Shown here: one piece after another, positions 45,514 through 56,177 of the stretch
How the letters are laid out: the number at the start of each line of letters is the position of its first letter
How positions within the stretch are numbered: position 1 is the first letter of the stretch
Assembly (NCBI RefSeq): GCF_902500225.1
Contig: NZ_LR722659.1
Span: 1 to 64,000 of the forward strand
Direction: 5' to 3'
From: Buttiauxella massiliensis
Lineage (GTDB): Bacteria > Pseudomonadota > Gammaproteobacteria > Enterobacterales > Enterobacteriaceae
Length of the DNA stretch: 64,000 bases
Notes under the pieces: generated by a model
The model's input: the letters and a program-made list of their open reading frames with translations, nothing else
Told to the model about the DNA's origin: nothing
Databases searched by the model: none
Position numbers and translations under genes: made by a program

Positions 45514-46002
45514 ATGCAAGTTTTTATCATGCGTCACGGCGACGCAGCTCTCGATGCCGCCAGTGACTCGGTACGTCCACTCACCCAGTGTGGTTGTGAT
45601 GAATCCCGAGTAATGGCGACCTGGTTGAAAGGTCAGGTTGTGGATATCGAACGTGTTCTGGTGAGCCCTTATCTGCGAGCCGAACAAACCCTGGATGTTG
45701 TGCGGGAAGCACTGACTCTTCCAGGTAAAGAAGACATTCTGCCGGAATTGACGCCGTGCGGCGATGTGGGCTTGGTGAGCTGCTATTTGCAAGCCCTGGC
45801 CAATGAAGGGGTTGAGTCGGCGCTGGTGATTTCTCACCTACCGCTAGTCGGTTATTTGGTGTCTGAGCTGTGCCCAGAGGAAACACCACCGATGTTCAGT
45901 ACCTCGGCCATTGCTAATGTCACTCTTGAGCCTGAAACAGGGAAAGGGGTGTTCAACTGGCAGATGAGTCCGTGTAATTTGAAGGTAGCTAAAGCTATCT
46001 GA
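45514..46002 (+). CDS. sixA: Phosphohistidine phosphatase SixA
   Basis: A 162 aa histidine-phosphatase-fold protein. The RHG motif (MQVFIMRHGD, His8) is the phospho-acceptor, and SHLPLVGYL holds the second active histidine. SixA removes phosphate from HPr-like domains such as NPr (and was first described for ArcB). It has its own upstream gap of 187 bp and its own terminator. Confidence 0.95.
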   Translation: MQVFIMRHGDAALDAASDSVRPLTQCGCDESRVMATWLKGQVVDIERVLVSPYLRAEQTLDVVREALTLPGKEDILPELTPCGDVGLVSCYLQALANEGVESALVISHLPLVGYLVSELCPEETPPMFSTSAIANVTLEPETGKGVFNWQMSPCNLKVAKAI

Positions 46003-46020
46003 TAGCCGTAAGCATGAAAA

Positions 46021-46053
46021 AAGAGCCGCTATATATAGCGGCTCTTTGTATTT
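46021..46053. terminator. Terminator between sixA and smrB
   Basis: An AAAGAGCCGCTA/TAGCGGCTCTTT hairpin lies between the convergent genes. Both sides carry A or T runs, so it may act in both directions. Confidence 0.85.
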
Positions 46054-46079
46054 CTGGGCCCCGGGATGCGGACTCAGGA

Positions 46080-46631
46080 TTATGGCAACTCAGGCGGCAG
46101 CCATTCTTCGATTTCAATCAACACCAACAATGCGGCATCACCACCGTACTCTTTCGGTGCCTGATGAAATGCCATTATGTGTGGGTGTTGAGCCAGCCAC
46201 AGTGGCGTTTGCTGCTTCAGCACATGCTTACCATGCCCATGCATCACGCAGGCACAAAACACGTGCTCACGCCGACAGGCCGCAATCAACGCGCCTAATT
46301 CCTGTTTTGCCTGCATCTGTGTCAGGCCATGCAAATCCAGGAACAACTCTGGCGAATAATCACCTCGGCGAATTTTTTTCAACTCGAAATGACTGACGTC
46401 TTCGCGCACGTAACGCGTGGGGCCTTCTGTTGCCAGGCGCGGCTGGAATTCATCAGAAAAATAGTGGCTGGCATCAGCCTGCTCTTGCAACAGTCGTTTC
46501 ACCGGAACTTCCTGCACTTTCTTGCGTATTGGGCGATGAACAATCGTGTCCTGAGTCAATTTTTTTGTGCCGCTCATCAGATCACGGAAAAGGTTCTGAT
46601 CGTCAGCGCTGAGCGGAGTTTTCTTCTTCAT
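46080..46631 (-). CDS. smrB: Ribosome rescue endonuclease SmrB
   Basis: A 183 aa protein with a basic N-terminal arm ([20 protein letters not shown]) and a C-terminal Smr domain: [15 protein letters not shown] and [18 protein letters not shown] with the DLH and HGHG catalytic elements. SmrB cuts mRNA between collided ribosomes. ATG 46631 gives the E. coli length; an ATG six codons upstream is less likely. It is divergent from prmB. Confidence 0.95.
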   Translation of the reverse strand: MKKKTPLSADDQNLFRDLMSGTKKLTQDTIVHRPIRKKVQEVPVKRLLQEQADASHYFSDEFQPRLATEGPTRYVREDVSHFELKKIRRGDYSPELFLDLHGLTQMQAKQELGALIAACRREHVFCACVMHGHGKHVLKQQTPLWLAQHPHIMAFHQAPKEYGGDAALLVLIEIEEWLPPELP

Positions 46632-46802
46632 TGGTATCTCGTCTCGCATCTGCTATTGCGTCAGTTTACCTGGTTTGCCGTTCATCGCTAAATAAAACGT
46701 TATTTTCCCCACGCTGAGCGCGATTGAAATGCTGATTTGTCGCGGCCTTCATGGCAAACTAATCGATTATTGAATTAGCGCGAACGGCCTGCGGAGGGCA
46801 AC

Positions 46803-47735
46803 GTGGATAAAATTTTCGTCGATGAGGCAGTTAATGAGCTGCACACCATTCAGGATATGCTGCGCTGGGCAGTCAGTCGTTTTAGCGCCGCCAATGTCTG
46901 GTATGGCCACGGCACGGATAATCCGTGGGACGAAGCCGTTCAGTTAGTGCTGCCAAGTCTCTATCTGCCGCTGGATATTCCTGAAGATATGCGCACCGCA
47001 CGTCTGACACCAAGCGAGCGTCATCGCATCGTTGAGCGTGTAATTCGTCGCGTTAATGAGCGTATTCCGGTGGCCTATCTGACAAACAAAGCCTGGTTCT
47101 GCGGCCATGAGTTTTATGTTGATGAGCGTGTGCTGGTGCCGCGTTCCCCGATTGGTGAGCTGATCACCAACCGTTTCGCGGGTCTTTTCGACCAGGAACC
47201 ACACCATATTCTTGATATGTGTACTGGCAGCGGCTGTATCGCTATCGCCTGTGCTTACGAATTCCAGAATGCGGAAGTGGATGCGGTCGATATTTCTCTT
47301 GATGCGCTGGCAGTTGCTGAGCAAAACATCGCTGAGCACGGCCTGGAAAGCCAGGTAACGCCAATGCGTTCCGACCTGTTCCGTGACCTGCCAAAAGTGC
47401 AGTACGACATTATCGTCACTAATCCACCATATGTGGATGCGGAAGATATGTCTGACCTGCCGGGTGAGTTCAAATTCGAGCCGGAATTAGGTCTGGCTGC
47501 GGGGACAGATGGGCTGAAACTGGCGCGTCGTATTCTGGCATGTGCACCGGACTACCTCGCAGATGGCGGTATCCTGATTTGTGAAGTCGGGAACAGCATG
47601 GTGCATTTGATGGATCAGTATCCTGATGTGCCGTTCACCTGGCTTGAGTTCGATAACGGCGGTGACGGCGTATTTATGCTGACTAAATCGCAGCTTATCG
47701 ATGCGCGTGAACATTTCAGTATTTACAAAGACTAA
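46803..47735 (+). CDS. prmB: Ribosomal protein L3 glutamine methyltransferase PrmB
   Basis: A 310 aa SAM-dependent methyltransferase with GTG start, as in E. coli. It has the SAM-binding [14 protein letters not shown] and the catalytic NPPY ([12 protein letters not shown]). It methylates a glutamine of ribosomal protein L3 during large-subunit assembly. An AGGGCA-type box precedes the GTG. It is followed by its own terminator, 78 bp before aroC. Confidence 0.96.
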   Translation: MDKIFVDEAVNELHTIQDMLRWAVSRFSAANVWYGHGTDNPWDEAVQLVLPSLYLPLDIPEDMRTARLTPSERHRIVERVIRRVNERIPVAYLTNKAWFCGHEFYVDERVLVPRSPIGELITNRFAGLFDQEPHHILDMCTGSGCIAIACAYEFQNAEVDAVDISLDALAVAEQNIAEHGLESQVTPMRSDLFRDLPKVQYDIIVTNPPYVDAEDMSDLPGEFKFEPELGLAAGTDGLKLARRILACAPDYLADGGILICEVGNSMVHLMDQYPDVPFTWLEFDNGGDGVFMLTKSQLIDAREHFSIYKD

Positions 47736-47742
47736 TCGTGTA

Positions 47743-47769
47743 GACGGGCCTTCTGGCCCGTCTTCTTTT
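47743..47769 (+). terminator. Terminator after prmB
   Basis: A GACGGGCC/GGCCCGTC stem with a TTCT loop is followed by TTCTTTT. Confidence 0.85.
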
Positions 47770-47813
47770 GCTGACAACACAACAAAAATGACAACGGTAA
47801 GGAGCCGTGAAAA

Positions 47814-48899
47814 ATGGCAGGAAACTCTATCGGACAAGTATTTCGCGTAACGACATTTGGTGAATCCCATGGTGTCGCGCTGGGTTGTATCGTTGATGGT
47901 GTGCCGCCAGGCATCCCGCTTACCGAAGCCGATTTACAACACGATCTCGACCGTCGCCGCCCGGGGACCTCACGCTACACCACGCAACGCCGCGAACCCG
48001 ATCAGGTGAAGATCCTTTCCGGTGTATTTGAAGGCGTCACCACGGGCACCAGTATCGGCCTGTTGATTGAAAATACCGATCAGCGCTCGCAAGATTACAG
48101 CGCTATCAAAGACGTGTTCCGTCCGGGCCACGCAGATTACACCTACGAACAAAAATACGGCCTGCGCGATTATCGTGGCGGTGGCCGTTCTTCAGCACGT
48201 GAAACCGCGATGCGTGTGGCGGCTGGGGCGATTGCTAAAAAATATCTGGCGCATAAATACGGCATCATTATTCGTGGTTGCCTGACGCAAATGGGCGACG
48301 TGCCGTTGGAAATCAAAGACTGGGATCAGGTTGAACAGAACCCGTTCTTCTGCCCGGATCCGGACAAAATCGAAACGCTCGACGAACTGATGCGCGCGTT
48401 GAAAAAAGAAGGCGACTCCATTGGTGCGAAAGTTACCGTGGTCGCGGATAACGTGCCGCCAGGTCTTGGCGAACCTGTATTTGACCGCTTAGATGCTGAT
48501 ATCGCCCATGCACTGATGAGCATTAATGCCGTGAAAGGCGTGGAAATTGGCGAAGGTTTTGGCGTGGTTAATCTACGTGGTAGCCAGAATCGCGACGAAA
48601 TTACCAAAGAAGGTTTCCAGAGCAACCACGCTGGCGGCATTCTGGGTGGTATCAGCAGCGGCCAACAAATTGTGGCCAATATGGCGCTGAAACCGACTTC
48701 CAGCATTATGGTCCCAGGCCGCACTATTAACCGCGAAGGCGAAGAAGTTGAGATGGTCACGCGTGGCCGCCATGACCCTTGCGTGGGTATTCGTGCGGTT
48801 CCGATTGCCGAAGCCATGGTAGCGATTGTACTGATGGATCATATGCTGCGTCAGCGTGCTCAAAACGGTGACGTGACTTTCCCTTTGCCGCGTTGGTAA
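47814..48899 (+). CDS. aroC: Chorismate synthase AroC
   Basis: A 361 aa protein with the family signatures [18 protein letters not shown], the [17 protein letters not shown] flavin-binding region, [20 protein letters not shown], and [18 protein letters not shown]. It makes chorismate, the last common precursor of aromatic amino acids, folate, quinones and siderophores, using reduced FMN. mepA starts five bases after its stop. Confidence 0.97.
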   Translation: MAGNSIGQVFRVTTFGESHGVALGCIVDGVPPGIPLTEADLQHDLDRRRPGTSRYTTQRREPDQVKILSGVFEGVTTGTSIGLLIENTDQRSQDYSAIKDVFRPGHADYTYEQKYGLRDYRGGGRSSARETAMRVAAGAIAKKYLAHKYGIIIRGCLTQMGDVPLEIKDWDQVEQNPFFCPDPDKIETLDELMRALKKEGDSIGAKVTVVADNVPPGLGEPVFDRLDADIAHALMSINAVKGVEIGEGFGVVNLRGSQNRDEITKEGFQSNHAGGILGGISSGQQIVANMALKPTSSIMVPGRTINREGEEVEMVTRGRHDPCVGIRAVPIAEAMVAIVLMDHMLRQRAQNGDVTFPLPRW

Positions 48900-48903
48900 T
48901 GCG

Positions 48904-49728
48904 ATGAAAAAAACACTCGTGGGGCTACTGGCATTGCTTGCCAGTACCGCTACTTTTGCCGCGACGCCGTGGCAGAAAATTAGTCATCCGATTGCGGGAA
49001 GCCCGCAATCTATTGGTGCATTCTCTAACGGCTGCATTGTGGGTGCCCACGAGTTGCCGCTCAACGATCCTCGCTATCAGGTGATGAGACAGGACCAACG
49101 TCGCTATTTCGGTCATCCCGATTTAGTGATGTTTATTCAACGTCTCAGTAACCAGTCGACGCAACTTGGCCTTGGCACGTTATTGATTGGTGATATGGGA
49201 ATGGCTGCTGGTGGGCGTTTTAGCTCTGGCCATGCCAGCCACCAAAGCGGTCTGGATGTTGATATTTTTTTGCAACTCCCGAAAGCACGTTGGACGTCCG
49301 CTCAGCTTCTCAAACCGCAGGCGCTGGATTTAGTCGCCAGCGATAATCAGCATGTGGTGCCGCGTTTGTGGCAGCCAGAAATCAGTAGCCTGATTAAGCT
49401 TGCGGCGAAAGATAACGACGTGACACGCATTTTCGTCAATCCGGCCATCAAGCAACAATTGTGTCTTGATGCGGGTGCCGATCGCGACTGGCTGCGTAAA
49501 GTGCGCCCGTGGTTTGCTCACCGTGCGCATATGCATGTTCGCCTGCGTTGCCCGGCAGATAGCCTCGAGTGTGAAGATCAGCCATTACCGCCGCCAGGTG
49601 ATGGTTGTGGTGCTGAGCTGCAAAGCTGGTTTGCGCCGCCACCTCCAGGCAGCAGTGTGCCGAAAAAGAAAACTCCGCCCCCTTTACCCGCCTCTTGTCA
49701 GGCTTTGCTGGATGAGCACGTTCTCTAA
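48904..49728 (+). CDS. mepA: Penicillin-insensitive murein endopeptidase MepA
   Basis: A 274 aa periplasmic LAS-type metallopeptidase with a signal peptide ending TFAA. Zinc ligands appear in [15 protein letters not shown] and in [12 protein letters not shown]. The C-terminal tail is Pro-rich, with a [14 protein letters not shown] linker. It cleaves D-alanyl-meso-DAP cross-links in peptidoglycan. It is co-directional with aroC (5 bp gap) and yfcA (11 bp gap). Confidence 0.95.
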   Translation: MKKTLVGLLALLASTATFAATPWQKISHPIAGSPQSIGAFSNGCIVGAHELPLNDPRYQVMRQDQRRYFGHPDLVMFIQRLSNQSTQLGLGTLLIGDMGMAAGGRFSSGHASHQSGLDVDIFLQLPKARWTSAQLLKPQALDLVASDNQHVVPRLWQPEISSLIKLAAKDNDVTRIFVNPAIKQQLCLDAGADRDWLRKVRPWFAHRAHMHVRLRCPADSLECEDQPLPPPGDGCGAELQSWFAPPPPGSSVPKKKTPPPLPASCQALLDEHVL

Positions 49729-49739
49729 CGGATAAGTTC

Positions 49740-50537
49740 ATGGAATGGTTTATGGTTTCCCCTCTGATGCTGGTGGTGCTGTTTTTTGTCGCCGTGCTTG
49801 CAGGGTTTATTGATTCACTGGCGGGCGGTGGTGGTTTGATCACCGTCCCCGTGTTGTTAGCCACGGGAATGTCACCCGCACATGCTTTGGCGACCAACAA
49901 ACTCCAGGCCTGTGGGGGTTCGGTTTCTTCCTCGCTCTATTTTATTCGCCGCAAAGTGGTCGATCTTAAAGAGCAGAAACTGAATATTCTGATGACGTTT
50001 ATCGGCTCCACCACTGGTGCGTTGCTGGTTCAGTATGTGAAATCTGACGTGCTACGCCAAATCCTTCCGCTACTGGTCATTTGCATCGGTTTGTACTTTT
50101 TACTGATGCCAAAACTGGGTGAAGAAGACCGTCAGCGCCGTTTATACGGCCTGCCATTTGCGCTGGTTGCAGGTGGTTGCGTCGGTTTCTACGATGGTTT
50201 CTTTGGCCCTGGTGCGGGCTCTTTTTATGCGTTGGCGTTCGTCACGCTGTGCGGCTTTAACCTCGCAAAATCTACGGCTCACGCCAAAGTATTAAACGCT
50301 ACATCAAACCTCGGCGGCCTGCTGCTGTTTATCATCGGTGGGAAAGTGATTTGGGGAACCGGCTTTGTAATGATGGCCGGGCAGTTCTTAGGGGCGCGAA
50401 TGGGATCACGCCTCGTGTTGAGTAAAGGGCAAAAACTGATCCGTCCGATGATAGTTATTGTGTCGGCTGTGATGAGCGCCAAACTCTTATTTGATAGCCA
50501 CGGAACGGAGATCCTCCATTGGTTGGGGGTAGCTTAA
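49740..50537 (+). CDS. yfcA: YfcA, TSUP/TauE-family membrane protein
   Basis: A 265 aa inner-membrane protein with about eight helices. Family motifs are GFIDSLAGGGGLITVPVLLA near the N-terminus and the matching GGCVGFYDGFFGPGAGSFYA in the second half, the inverted-repeat pattern of the TSUP (DUF81) transporters. The substrate is unknown; relatives move sulphite, sulphoacetate or similar anions. It lies in a run with mepA and epmC. Confidence 0.94.
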   Translation: MEWFMVSPLMLVVLFFVAVLAGFIDSLAGGGGLITVPVLLATGMSPAHALATNKLQACGGSVSSSLYFIRRKVVDLKEQKLNILMTFIGSTTGALLVQYVKSDVLRQILPLLVICIGLYFLLMPKLGEEDRQRRLYGLPFALVAGGCVGFYDGFFGPGAGSFYALAFVTLCGFNLAKSTAHAKVLNATSNLGGLLLFIIGGKVIWGTGFVMMAGQFLGARMGSRLVLSKGQKLIRPMIVIVSAVMSAKLLFDSHGTEILHWLGVA

Positions 50538-50538
50538 G

Positions 50539-51105
50539 ATGACGACAGCAAATATGACAATAACGACAGAACACCATTATCAGGAACTTATCGACATTTT
50601 CGATAACTGCTTTAAAGACGAATTTAATACACGTCTGATTAAAGGCGACGACGAACCGATCTATCTTCCAGCAGATGAAGAAATTCCTTATCACCGCGTG
50701 GTGTTTGCTCACGGCTATTACGCCAGCGGAATGCATGAGATTTCTCACTGGCTCATTGCGGGTGCTGCGCGCCGTGAACTGGTGGATTTCGGTTATTGGT
50801 ATTGCCCGGATGGGCGTGATGCCGAAACACAAAGCAAATTTGAGGATGTGGAAGTGAAGCCGCAGGCGCAGGAATGGTTACTGTGCGTGGCCGCGAATTT
50901 CCCGTTCAATGTGAGCTGCGACAACCTGAGCGGCGATGTTGACCCGGACAGAATCGCGTTCCAGCGCCGTGTGCATGCGCAGGTGATGATCTACCTGCAA
51001 GAAGGCATCCCGGCTCGTACGGCAAAACTGATTGAAGCGCTGCGGGAATACTATAAAACCCCGCCGCTGGCCGCAGAGCATTTTCCGTGGCCGGAAGACC
51101 TTTAG
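50539..51105 (+). CDS. epmC: Elongation factor P hydroxylase EpmC
   Basis: A 188 aa protein of the YfcM family with the MHEISHW (H-E-x-x-H) metal-binding motif and GYWYCPDGRDA. It hydroxylates the lysylated lysine of EF-P after EpmA and EpmB have acted. It begins one base after yfcA. A second ATG at codon 6 (MTITTEHHYQ) is an alternative start. Confidence 0.95.
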   Translation: MTTANMTITTEHHYQELIDIFDNCFKDEFNTRLIKGDDEPIYLPADEEIPYHRVVFAHGYYASGMHEISHWLIAGAARRELVDFGYWYCPDGRDAETQSKFEDVEVKPQAQEWLLCVAANFPFNVSCDNLSGDVDPDRIAFQRRVHAQVMIYLQEGIPARTAKLIEALREYYKTPPLAAEHFPWPEDL

Positions 51106-51107
51106 AC

Positions 51108-51166
51108 ATCCCCTAAATAATTCGAGTTGCAGTCAACGCGTCTGCGACTTGAAGTATGACGGGGAT
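51108..51166. repeat. Internally deleted ERIC element
   Basis: The outer arms of an ERIC element are present: ATCCCCTAAATAATTCGAGT on one side and GACTTGAAGTATGACGGGGA on the other. The central 65-70 bp with the CAGTCACTTAC motif are missing. What remains is a 59-bp near-perfect hairpin between epmC and yfcL. Short ERIC forms of this kind are known. Confidence 0.85.
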
Positions 51167-51195
51167 AAAAACCTGCAAAATGATGAGGAAGTACG

Positions 51196-51471
51196 ATGAT
51201 CGCTGAATTTGAGACACGCATTCTGGCGCTAATTGATGAAATGGTTGAAACGGCCAGTGATGACGAGCTGTTTGCCAGCGGTTATCTGCGTGGCCATCTG
51301 ACTCTGGCGGTAGCTGATCTGGAGCATGGTGAAGACCACAGCCCTGAAGCGCTTAATACTGCGGTATCAGGTAGCCTGGAAAAAGCGATTCATGCAGGTG
51401 AGCTTTCGCCGCGCGACCAGTCTTTAGTGCTGGGGATGTGGGATAATTTGTACCAGAAAGCAAAGTTTTAA
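51196..51471 (+). CDS. yfcL: YfcL family protein
   Basis: A 91 aa acidic, helical cytoplasmic protein ([20 protein letters not shown], then [17 protein letters not shown]). It is conserved at this place between epmC and mnmC in Enterobacterales. Function is unknown. Confidence 0.93.
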   Translation: MIAEFETRILALIDEMVETASDDELFASGYLRGHLTLAVADLEHGEDHSPEALNTAVSGSLEKAIHAGELSPRDQSLVLGMWDNLYQKAKF

Positions 51472-51477
51472 GTCTTT

Positions 51478-51501
51478 TGCCCTCTCCTTTGGGAGAGGGC
51501 T
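51478..51501. terminator. Terminator-like hairpin between yfcL and mnmC
   Basis: A GCCCTCTCC/GGGAGAGGGC stem lies between convergent genes. The T tract is weak on both strands. Confidence 0.55.
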
Positions 51502-51512
51502 CAATCTCAAAT

Positions 51513-53513
51513 CTATTTAACTTCTCTTCCTTTCAGTAACTTGCGCACCCAAAATCGATTTGGATTGAGCGCCGCAAGCGTTTCAGCATCCATCGGAACC
51601 GGTTCATCGCTCATTTGAGCCGCCAGAATTTCTGCCGCCAGTGGCGCACTACATAATCCCCTTGAACCCAGAGCCGCCAACATAAAAAGATTTTCATAAA
51701 CCGGAGCGGCTTCGGCGTTGTCATGGTTTTCAACAAGTGTTGCGTAGGTTTCAAGCGTGTCATCATAGCGAGGGACACTTCCTACAAGCGGCATATGGTC
51801 GCGCGTCGCACAGCGCACGCCACAGCGTGCTTCAGTGGCGCTAACATCCACTTCGCACGGCCACTCCACATCCGGCAAACAGTTCAGCAAACGCTGGCGA
51901 TTATGCTGCTGATCTTCTTCGTTGTACTGCATCTCTTCTACGCCACGGTGGTAGCTGGCACCGATACAATGCTGCTGATTGTTCGGATTTTGCGGCGTTA
52001 AATAGCCGTCGTAGCACAACACCTGGCGCAATTCTGAAAGTGCCGGGGTCGTTGGGATGTGGCTGACCTGGCCGCCTACCGCTGAGAACGGCAGTTTTTC
52101 AGTTTGCGCGAATTTACTGACCCTGAAGCCGTTTGCCAGCACTACAGCCGCATGTTGTTTTGCGTCCTGTTCGGCAAATGTTAATTCCCAACCCTCAGGC
52201 GTTTGAGTCAAATCTTCTACTTGATGCTGGTAATACGTTTTTAGCCCCAGGGTTTCTGCCAGCGCCAGCGCGCCTGCGGTGAGTTGTGCCGGACATAGCC
52301 AACCACCGAGAGGGTAGGTTGCTCCACCATGGCCGGTTTCTAAGCCGCAAAGTTTTGTCGCCGTTTCTGCGTCGACGGCATGAACGAGGGCATCGGGAAA
52401 TTCGAGGCTCAGCATCTGGTCGATTTTATGCTGACTCTTTTCGTCCCAGCCAAGTTGCGTTACGCCACACCAGGCATGATCAAAATCGACGGGCAATGAG
52501 TCATACACGCGGCGGGCAAAGGTAAATGCGGCACTGAAAAAGTTTGTCAGTGTTGCGCTGTGGGTATTGAGCAATGGGTAAAGTGCACCCTGGCGGTTGC
52601 CGGAGGCACCAAGCGCCGGAGCGGTATCTTCGCAGTAGAGCGTGACCTGCCAGCCGCGACGCAGCAAAGCGAGTGACAGCAGGGCGCTGGCAACGCCACC
52701 GCCAATAATGGCAACCTCTTTTGCTTGTGACGAAGGGCGTGCGTACCACGGCGTGCGTGCTGGCGTTTCGATCGCACGTTCCATTACCCCAACCAGCATT
52801 TCGCGTTTGCGGCCAAAACCCTTGGTTTTGGTCATCGCGAAACCGGCATCAATTAAGCCACGGCGTACAAACCCGGCGCAGGTAAATGTCGCCAGCGTGC
52901 TGCCCGTGCGCGCAAATTTCGCCATCGCGTTGAACAACTGTGGTGTCCACATATCCGGATTTTTTGAAGGGGCGAAACCATCAAGGAACCAGGCATCTAC
53001 CTGATTATTTAAAGTGTCATCTAATTGCGGTATCAGTTCGTTGATATCACCGAACCAAAGGTCGAGAGTAATGCGGCCTTCCGCCAGCAAAATGCGGTGA
53101 CAACCTGCGATTGGCAGCGGCCATTGTTGTTGTAATTGCTGCGCGAAATCGGCAAGTTCAGGCCAATGGGCATGAGCGGCATGTAAATCTTTTACGGTCA
53201 GAGGGAATTTTTCAAAACTAATAAAGTGCAGGCGTTTGAGAGTGGCTTGAGGCTGATTTTTGCAAAAATCTTCAAAAGCTTGCCATAAAGTCAAAAAGTT
53301 AAGACCGGTGCCGAAACCACTTTCACCGACTACAAACAGCGAACGTTCATGGGTAGCGAAACGCTCATTTAGACGGTTTCCTCCCAGAAATACATAACGA
53401 GTTTCCTCCAGTCCATTATCATTAGAGAAGTACACGTCGTCGAACTCTCGGGATACAGGTGTACCCTCTTCATTAAAGTCCAGGTTTGCAGATTGTATTG
53501 GGGAGTGTTTCAC
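51513..53513 (-). CDS. mnmC: Bifunctional tRNA mnm5s2U34 enzyme MnmC
   Basis: A 666 aa fusion. The N-terminal SAM-dependent methyltransferase domain has [20 protein letters not shown] and [17 protein letters not shown]. The C-terminal FAD-dependent oxidoreductase domain has [20 protein letters not shown] and [14 protein letters not shown]. It completes mnm5 modification at U34 of several tRNAs. The open frame extends to 53573, but the family start corresponds to GTG 53513 ([13 protein letters not shown]), as in E. coli. It is divergent from fabB. Confidence 0.95.
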   Translation of the reverse strand: MKHSPIQSANLDFNEEGTPVSREFDDVYFSNDNGLEETRYVFLGGNRLNERFATHERSLFVVGESGFGTGLNFLTLWQAFEDFCKNQPQATLKRLHFISFEKFPLTVKDLHAAHAHWPELADFAQQLQQQWPLPIAGCHRILLAEGRITLDLWFGDINELIPQLDDTLNNQVDAWFLDGFAPSKNPDMWTPQLFNAMAKFARTGSTLATFTCAGFVRRGLIDAGFAMTKTKGFGRKREMLVGVMERAIETPARTPWYARPSSQAKEVAIIGGGVASALLSLALLRRGWQVTLYCEDTAPALGASGNRQGALYPLLNTHSATLTNFFSAAFTFARRVYDSLPVDFDHAWCGVTQLGWDEKSQHKIDQMLSLEFPDALVHAVDAETATKLCGLETGHGGATYPLGGWLCPAQLTAGALALAETLGLKTYYQHQVEDLTQTPEGWELTFAEQDAKQHAAVVLANGFRVSKFAQTEKLPFSAVGGQVSHIPTTPALSELRQVLCYDGYLTPQNPNNQQHCIGASYHRGVEEMQYNEEDQQHNRQRLLNCLPDVEWPCEVDVSATEARCGVRCATRDHMPLVGSVPRYDDTLETYATLVENHDNAEAAPVYENLFMLAALGSRGLCSAPLAAEILAAQMSDEPVPMDAETLAALNPNRFWVRKLLKGREVK

Positions 53514-53588
53514 GTAAGTTACTCGTCTGGCAGGCAGTGTAACGATCATAACGATGTGTGCGAAGCGGCGCAAATTTCAGACTGATTT

Positions 53589-53605
53589 GGCTGATCGGAC
53601 TTGTT
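53589..53605 (+). promoter_or_regulatory. FadR-like activator site upstream of fabB
   Basis: GGCTGATCGGACTTGTT fits the FadR consensus ANCTGGTCNGACNTGTT at nearly every position. In E. coli FadR activates fabB from such a site just upstream of the promoter. Confidence 0.8.
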
Positions 53606-53606
53606 C

Positions 53607-53624
53607 GGCGTACAAGTGTACGCT
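53607..53624 (+). promoter_or_regulatory. FabR operator upstream of fabB
   Basis: GGCGTACAAGTGTACGCT is an almost perfect palindrome (GCGTAC/GTACGC) and matches the FabR operator of E. coli fabB and fabA. It lies two bases beyond the FadR site and 45 bp before the start codon, so FabR would repress at the promoter. Confidence 0.85.
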
Positions 53625-53669
53625 ATTGTGCCTGTCGAAATCCTAATAGTGCAGTAGAAGAGGTATTGA

Positions 53670-54887
53670 ATGAAACGTGCAGTGATTACTGGTCTGGGCA
53701 TTGTTTCCAGCATCGGTAACAACCAGCAGGAAGTCCTGGCATCTCTGCGTGAAGGTCGCCCGGGGATCACTTTCTCTCAAGAATTCAAAGATTCTGGAAT
53801 GCGCAGCCACGTGTGGGGTAACGTTAAACTGGACACCACCGGCCTGATTGACCGTAAAGTCGTCCGTTTCATGAACGATGCCTCTGTCTATGCTTACCTT
53901 TCAATGCAGCAAGCTATTGAAGATGCTGGTTTGAAAGAAGAAGTTTATCAAAGCAACCCTCGTGTGGGCCTGATTGCAGGTTCCGGTGGTTCTTCTAAAT
54001 CTCAGGTGTTCGGTGCAGACGCAATGCGTAGCCCGCGCGGCCTGAAAGCGGTTGGTCCTTATGTTGTGACCAAAGCGATGGGTTCTGCGGTTTCCGCATG
54101 TCTCGCTACTCCGTTCAAAATTCACGGTGTGAACTACTCAATCAGCTCCGCATGTGCGACTTCTGCGCACTGTATCGGTAATGCTGTTGAGCAAATTCAA
54201 CTGGGCAAACAGGACATCGTATTTGCTGGCGGCGGCGAAGAGCTGTGCTGGGAAATGGCCTGTGAGTTCGATGCAATGGGCGCACTGTCTACCAAATATA
54301 ACGAAACGCCAGACAAAGCGTCCCGTACCTATGATGCGAGCCGTGACGGTTTCGTTATCGCAGGCGGCGGCGGTATGGTTGTGGTTGAAGAACTGGAGCA
54401 CGCTCTGGCTCGTGGCGCACACATCTACGCTGAAATCGTTGGCTACGGCGCAACGTCTGATGGCGCAGATATGGTTGCTCCATCTGGTGAAGGTGCAGTG
54501 CGTTGCATGAAGATGGCAATGCACGGTGTTGATACCCCGATTGACTACCTGAACACCCACGGGACTTCTACGCCGGTTGGCGATGTGAAAGAACTGGGCG
54601 CAATCAAAGAAGTCTTCGGTAACAACTCACCAGCAATGTCTGCGACCAAAGCAATGACCGGTCACTCTCTTGGTGCCGCAGGCGTTCAGGAAGCTATCTA
54701 CTCTCTGCTGATGCTGGAGCACGGTTTCATCGCGCCAAGCATTAACATTGAACAGCTGGATGAGCAGGCTGCTGGCCTGAACATCGTGACTGAAACTACC
54801 GAGCGTCAACTGAACACTGTAATGTCTAACAGCTTCGGTTTCGGTGGTACGAATGCCACGCTGGTTATGCGTAAAGTTAACGCTTAA
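53670..54887 (+). CDS. fabB: 3-oxoacyl-ACP synthase I FabB
   Basis: A 405 aa condensing enzyme. The active Cys is in [12 protein letters not shown], with catalytic histidines in [11 protein letters not shown] and [10 protein letters not shown], and the C-terminal [14 protein letters not shown]. FabB elongates acyl-ACP and is essential for unsaturated fatty acid synthesis together with FabA. FadR and FabR sites lie upstream and a strong terminator follows. Confidence 0.97.
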   Translation: MKRAVITGLGIVSSIGNNQQEVLASLREGRPGITFSQEFKDSGMRSHVWGNVKLDTTGLIDRKVVRFMNDASVYAYLSMQQAIEDAGLKEEVYQSNPRVGLIAGSGGSSKSQVFGADAMRSPRGLKAVGPYVVTKAMGSAVSACLATPFKIHGVNYSISSACATSAHCIGNAVEQIQLGKQDIVFAGGGEELCWEMACEFDAMGALSTKYNETPDKASRTYDASRDGFVIAGGGGMVVVEELEHALARGAHIYAEIVGYGATSDGADMVAPSGEGAVRCMKMAMHGVDTPIDYLNTHGTSTPVGDVKELGAIKEVFGNNSPAMSATKAMTGHSLGAAGVQEAIYSLLMLEHGFIAPSINIEQLDEQAAGLNIVTETTERQLNTVMSNSFGFGGTNATLVMRKVNA

Positions 54888-54905
54888 TCCCAGGTGATGT
54901 TAATA

Positions 54906-54939
54906 AGCGGGGTGCCTTGTGCACCCCGTTTTTTTTTGC
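54906..54939 (+). terminator. Terminator after fabB
   Basis: A GCGGGGTGC/GCACCCCG stem with a CTTGT-type loop is followed by nine T. Confidence 0.93.
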
Positions 54940-54967
54940 ATAATGGCTGCTGCCAAGGAGCCGTGAA

Positions 54968-56146
54968 ATGTCCTCAATAAAAAATTCTCAGCTAAACAAC
55001 AAATCCGAAAATAAGTCCTTATTCAGCATTACCTTTGCGGTGTTTCTCACCTATATGACGGTTGGCTTGCCGTTGCCTGTTATCCCACTTTTTGTTCACC
55101 ATGAGCTTGGGTTTGGCAACACCATGGTGGGGATTGCCGTAGGCATTCAGTTCCTGGCAACAGTTTTAACCCGCGGTTATGCCGGGCGCCTGGCCGATCA
55201 GCAAGGAGCGAAACGTTCTACGTTACAGGGCATGTGCGCCTGCGCTTTTGCTGGCGTCGCTTATCTGCTGGCGGCGCTATTGCCCGTTGATCCGATGGCG
55301 AAATTCGGCCTGTTAGTTGTTGGCCGTTTGATTCTTGGTTTTGGTGAAAGCCAATTGTTGACCGGAAATCTCACATGGGGTTTAGGCCTGGTTGGCCCGG
55401 CGCGCTCCGGCAAAGTCATGTCCTGGACCGGAATGGCGATTTATGGCGCTTTAGCAGCGGGTGCACCGATTGGCTTGCTGTTAAACAGCCATTGGGGATT
55501 CGTGGCACTTGGCGTGTCAACAATCGCATTGCCGTTAGTTGCGTGGACGTTTAATTGCCGTGTTCGTGCCGTACCTGCGCATAAAGGCGAGCGCCCTTCT
55601 TTGTTTGCGGTGATTGGTCTTATCTGGAAACCTGGGTTAGGACTTGCGTTACAGGGCGTAGGTTTTGCCGTGATCGGCACTTTTGTCTCACTTTACTTTG
55701 CATCGAACGGCTGGGCTTGGGCAGGCTTTACGCTGACCGCTTTTGGTGGCGCTTTTGTGCTGATGCGTGTGCTGTTTGGCTGGATGCCAGACAGATTTGG
55801 TGGTGTGAGAGTGGCACTGGTCTCGTTGGCGATTGAAACCGCCGGGTTGGTTTTACTCTGGCAGGCACCCGGAGCGGGCGTTGCGCTAATCGGTGCTGCG
55901 TTGACGGGTTGTGGCTGCTCGTTAATCTTCCCGGCACTGGGTGTTGAAGTGGTGAAACGTGTACCGGCTCAGGTACGCGGTACGGCGCTTGGTGGCTATG
56001 CGGCGTTTCAGGATATCTCGTACGGTGTCGCAGGGCCGCTGACCGGATTGTTGGCAACCTCGATGGGTTATCCGTCAGTGTTTTTAGCTGGAGCAATTTC
56101 TGCGGTAGTCGGGATTGTGGTTACACTCATCGCCTTTCGCAAGTAA
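54968..56146 (+). CDS. yfcJ: YfcJ, major facilitator superfamily transporter
   Basis: A 392 aa MFS transporter with 12 predicted helices. It shows [20 protein letters not shown] at helix 1, the signature [20 protein letters not shown] between helices 2 and 3, and [16 protein letters not shown] in the second half. The sequence matches E. coli YfcJ closely except at the N-terminus. Its substrate is not established; the family includes drug and sugar efflux pumps. Confidence 0.93.
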   Translation: MSSIKNSQLNNKSENKSLFSITFAVFLTYMTVGLPLPVIPLFVHHELGFGNTMVGIAVGIQFLATVLTRGYAGRLADQQGAKRSTLQGMCACAFAGVAYLLAALLPVDPMAKFGLLVVGRLILGFGESQLLTGNLTWGLGLVGPARSGKVMSWTGMAIYGALAAGAPIGLLLNSHWGFVALGVSTIALPLVAWTFNCRVRAVPAHKGERPSLFAVIGLIWKPGLGLALQGVGFAVIGTFVSLYFASNGWAWAGFTLTAFGGAFVLMRVLFGWMPDRFGGVRVALVSLAIETAGLVLLWQAPGAGVALIGAALTGCGCSLIFPALGVEVVKRVPAQVRGTALGGYAAFQDISYGVAGPLTGLLATSMGYPSVFLAGAISAVVGIVVTLIAFRK

Positions 56147-56148
56147 CA

Positions 56149-56176
56149 TTAGCCACCCAAGGCTGGGTGGCTAATG
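56149..56176. terminator. Hairpin between yfcJ and flk
   Basis: A TTAGCCACCCA/TGGGTGGCTAA hairpin with a short AGGC-type loop lies between convergent genes, and could act for both. Confidence 0.75.
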
Positions 56177-56177
56177 T

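Noticed and set aside
46014-46396. Plus-strand frames opposite smrB
   Set aside because: They cross the sixA terminator and run antisense to the Smr domain; no independent support.
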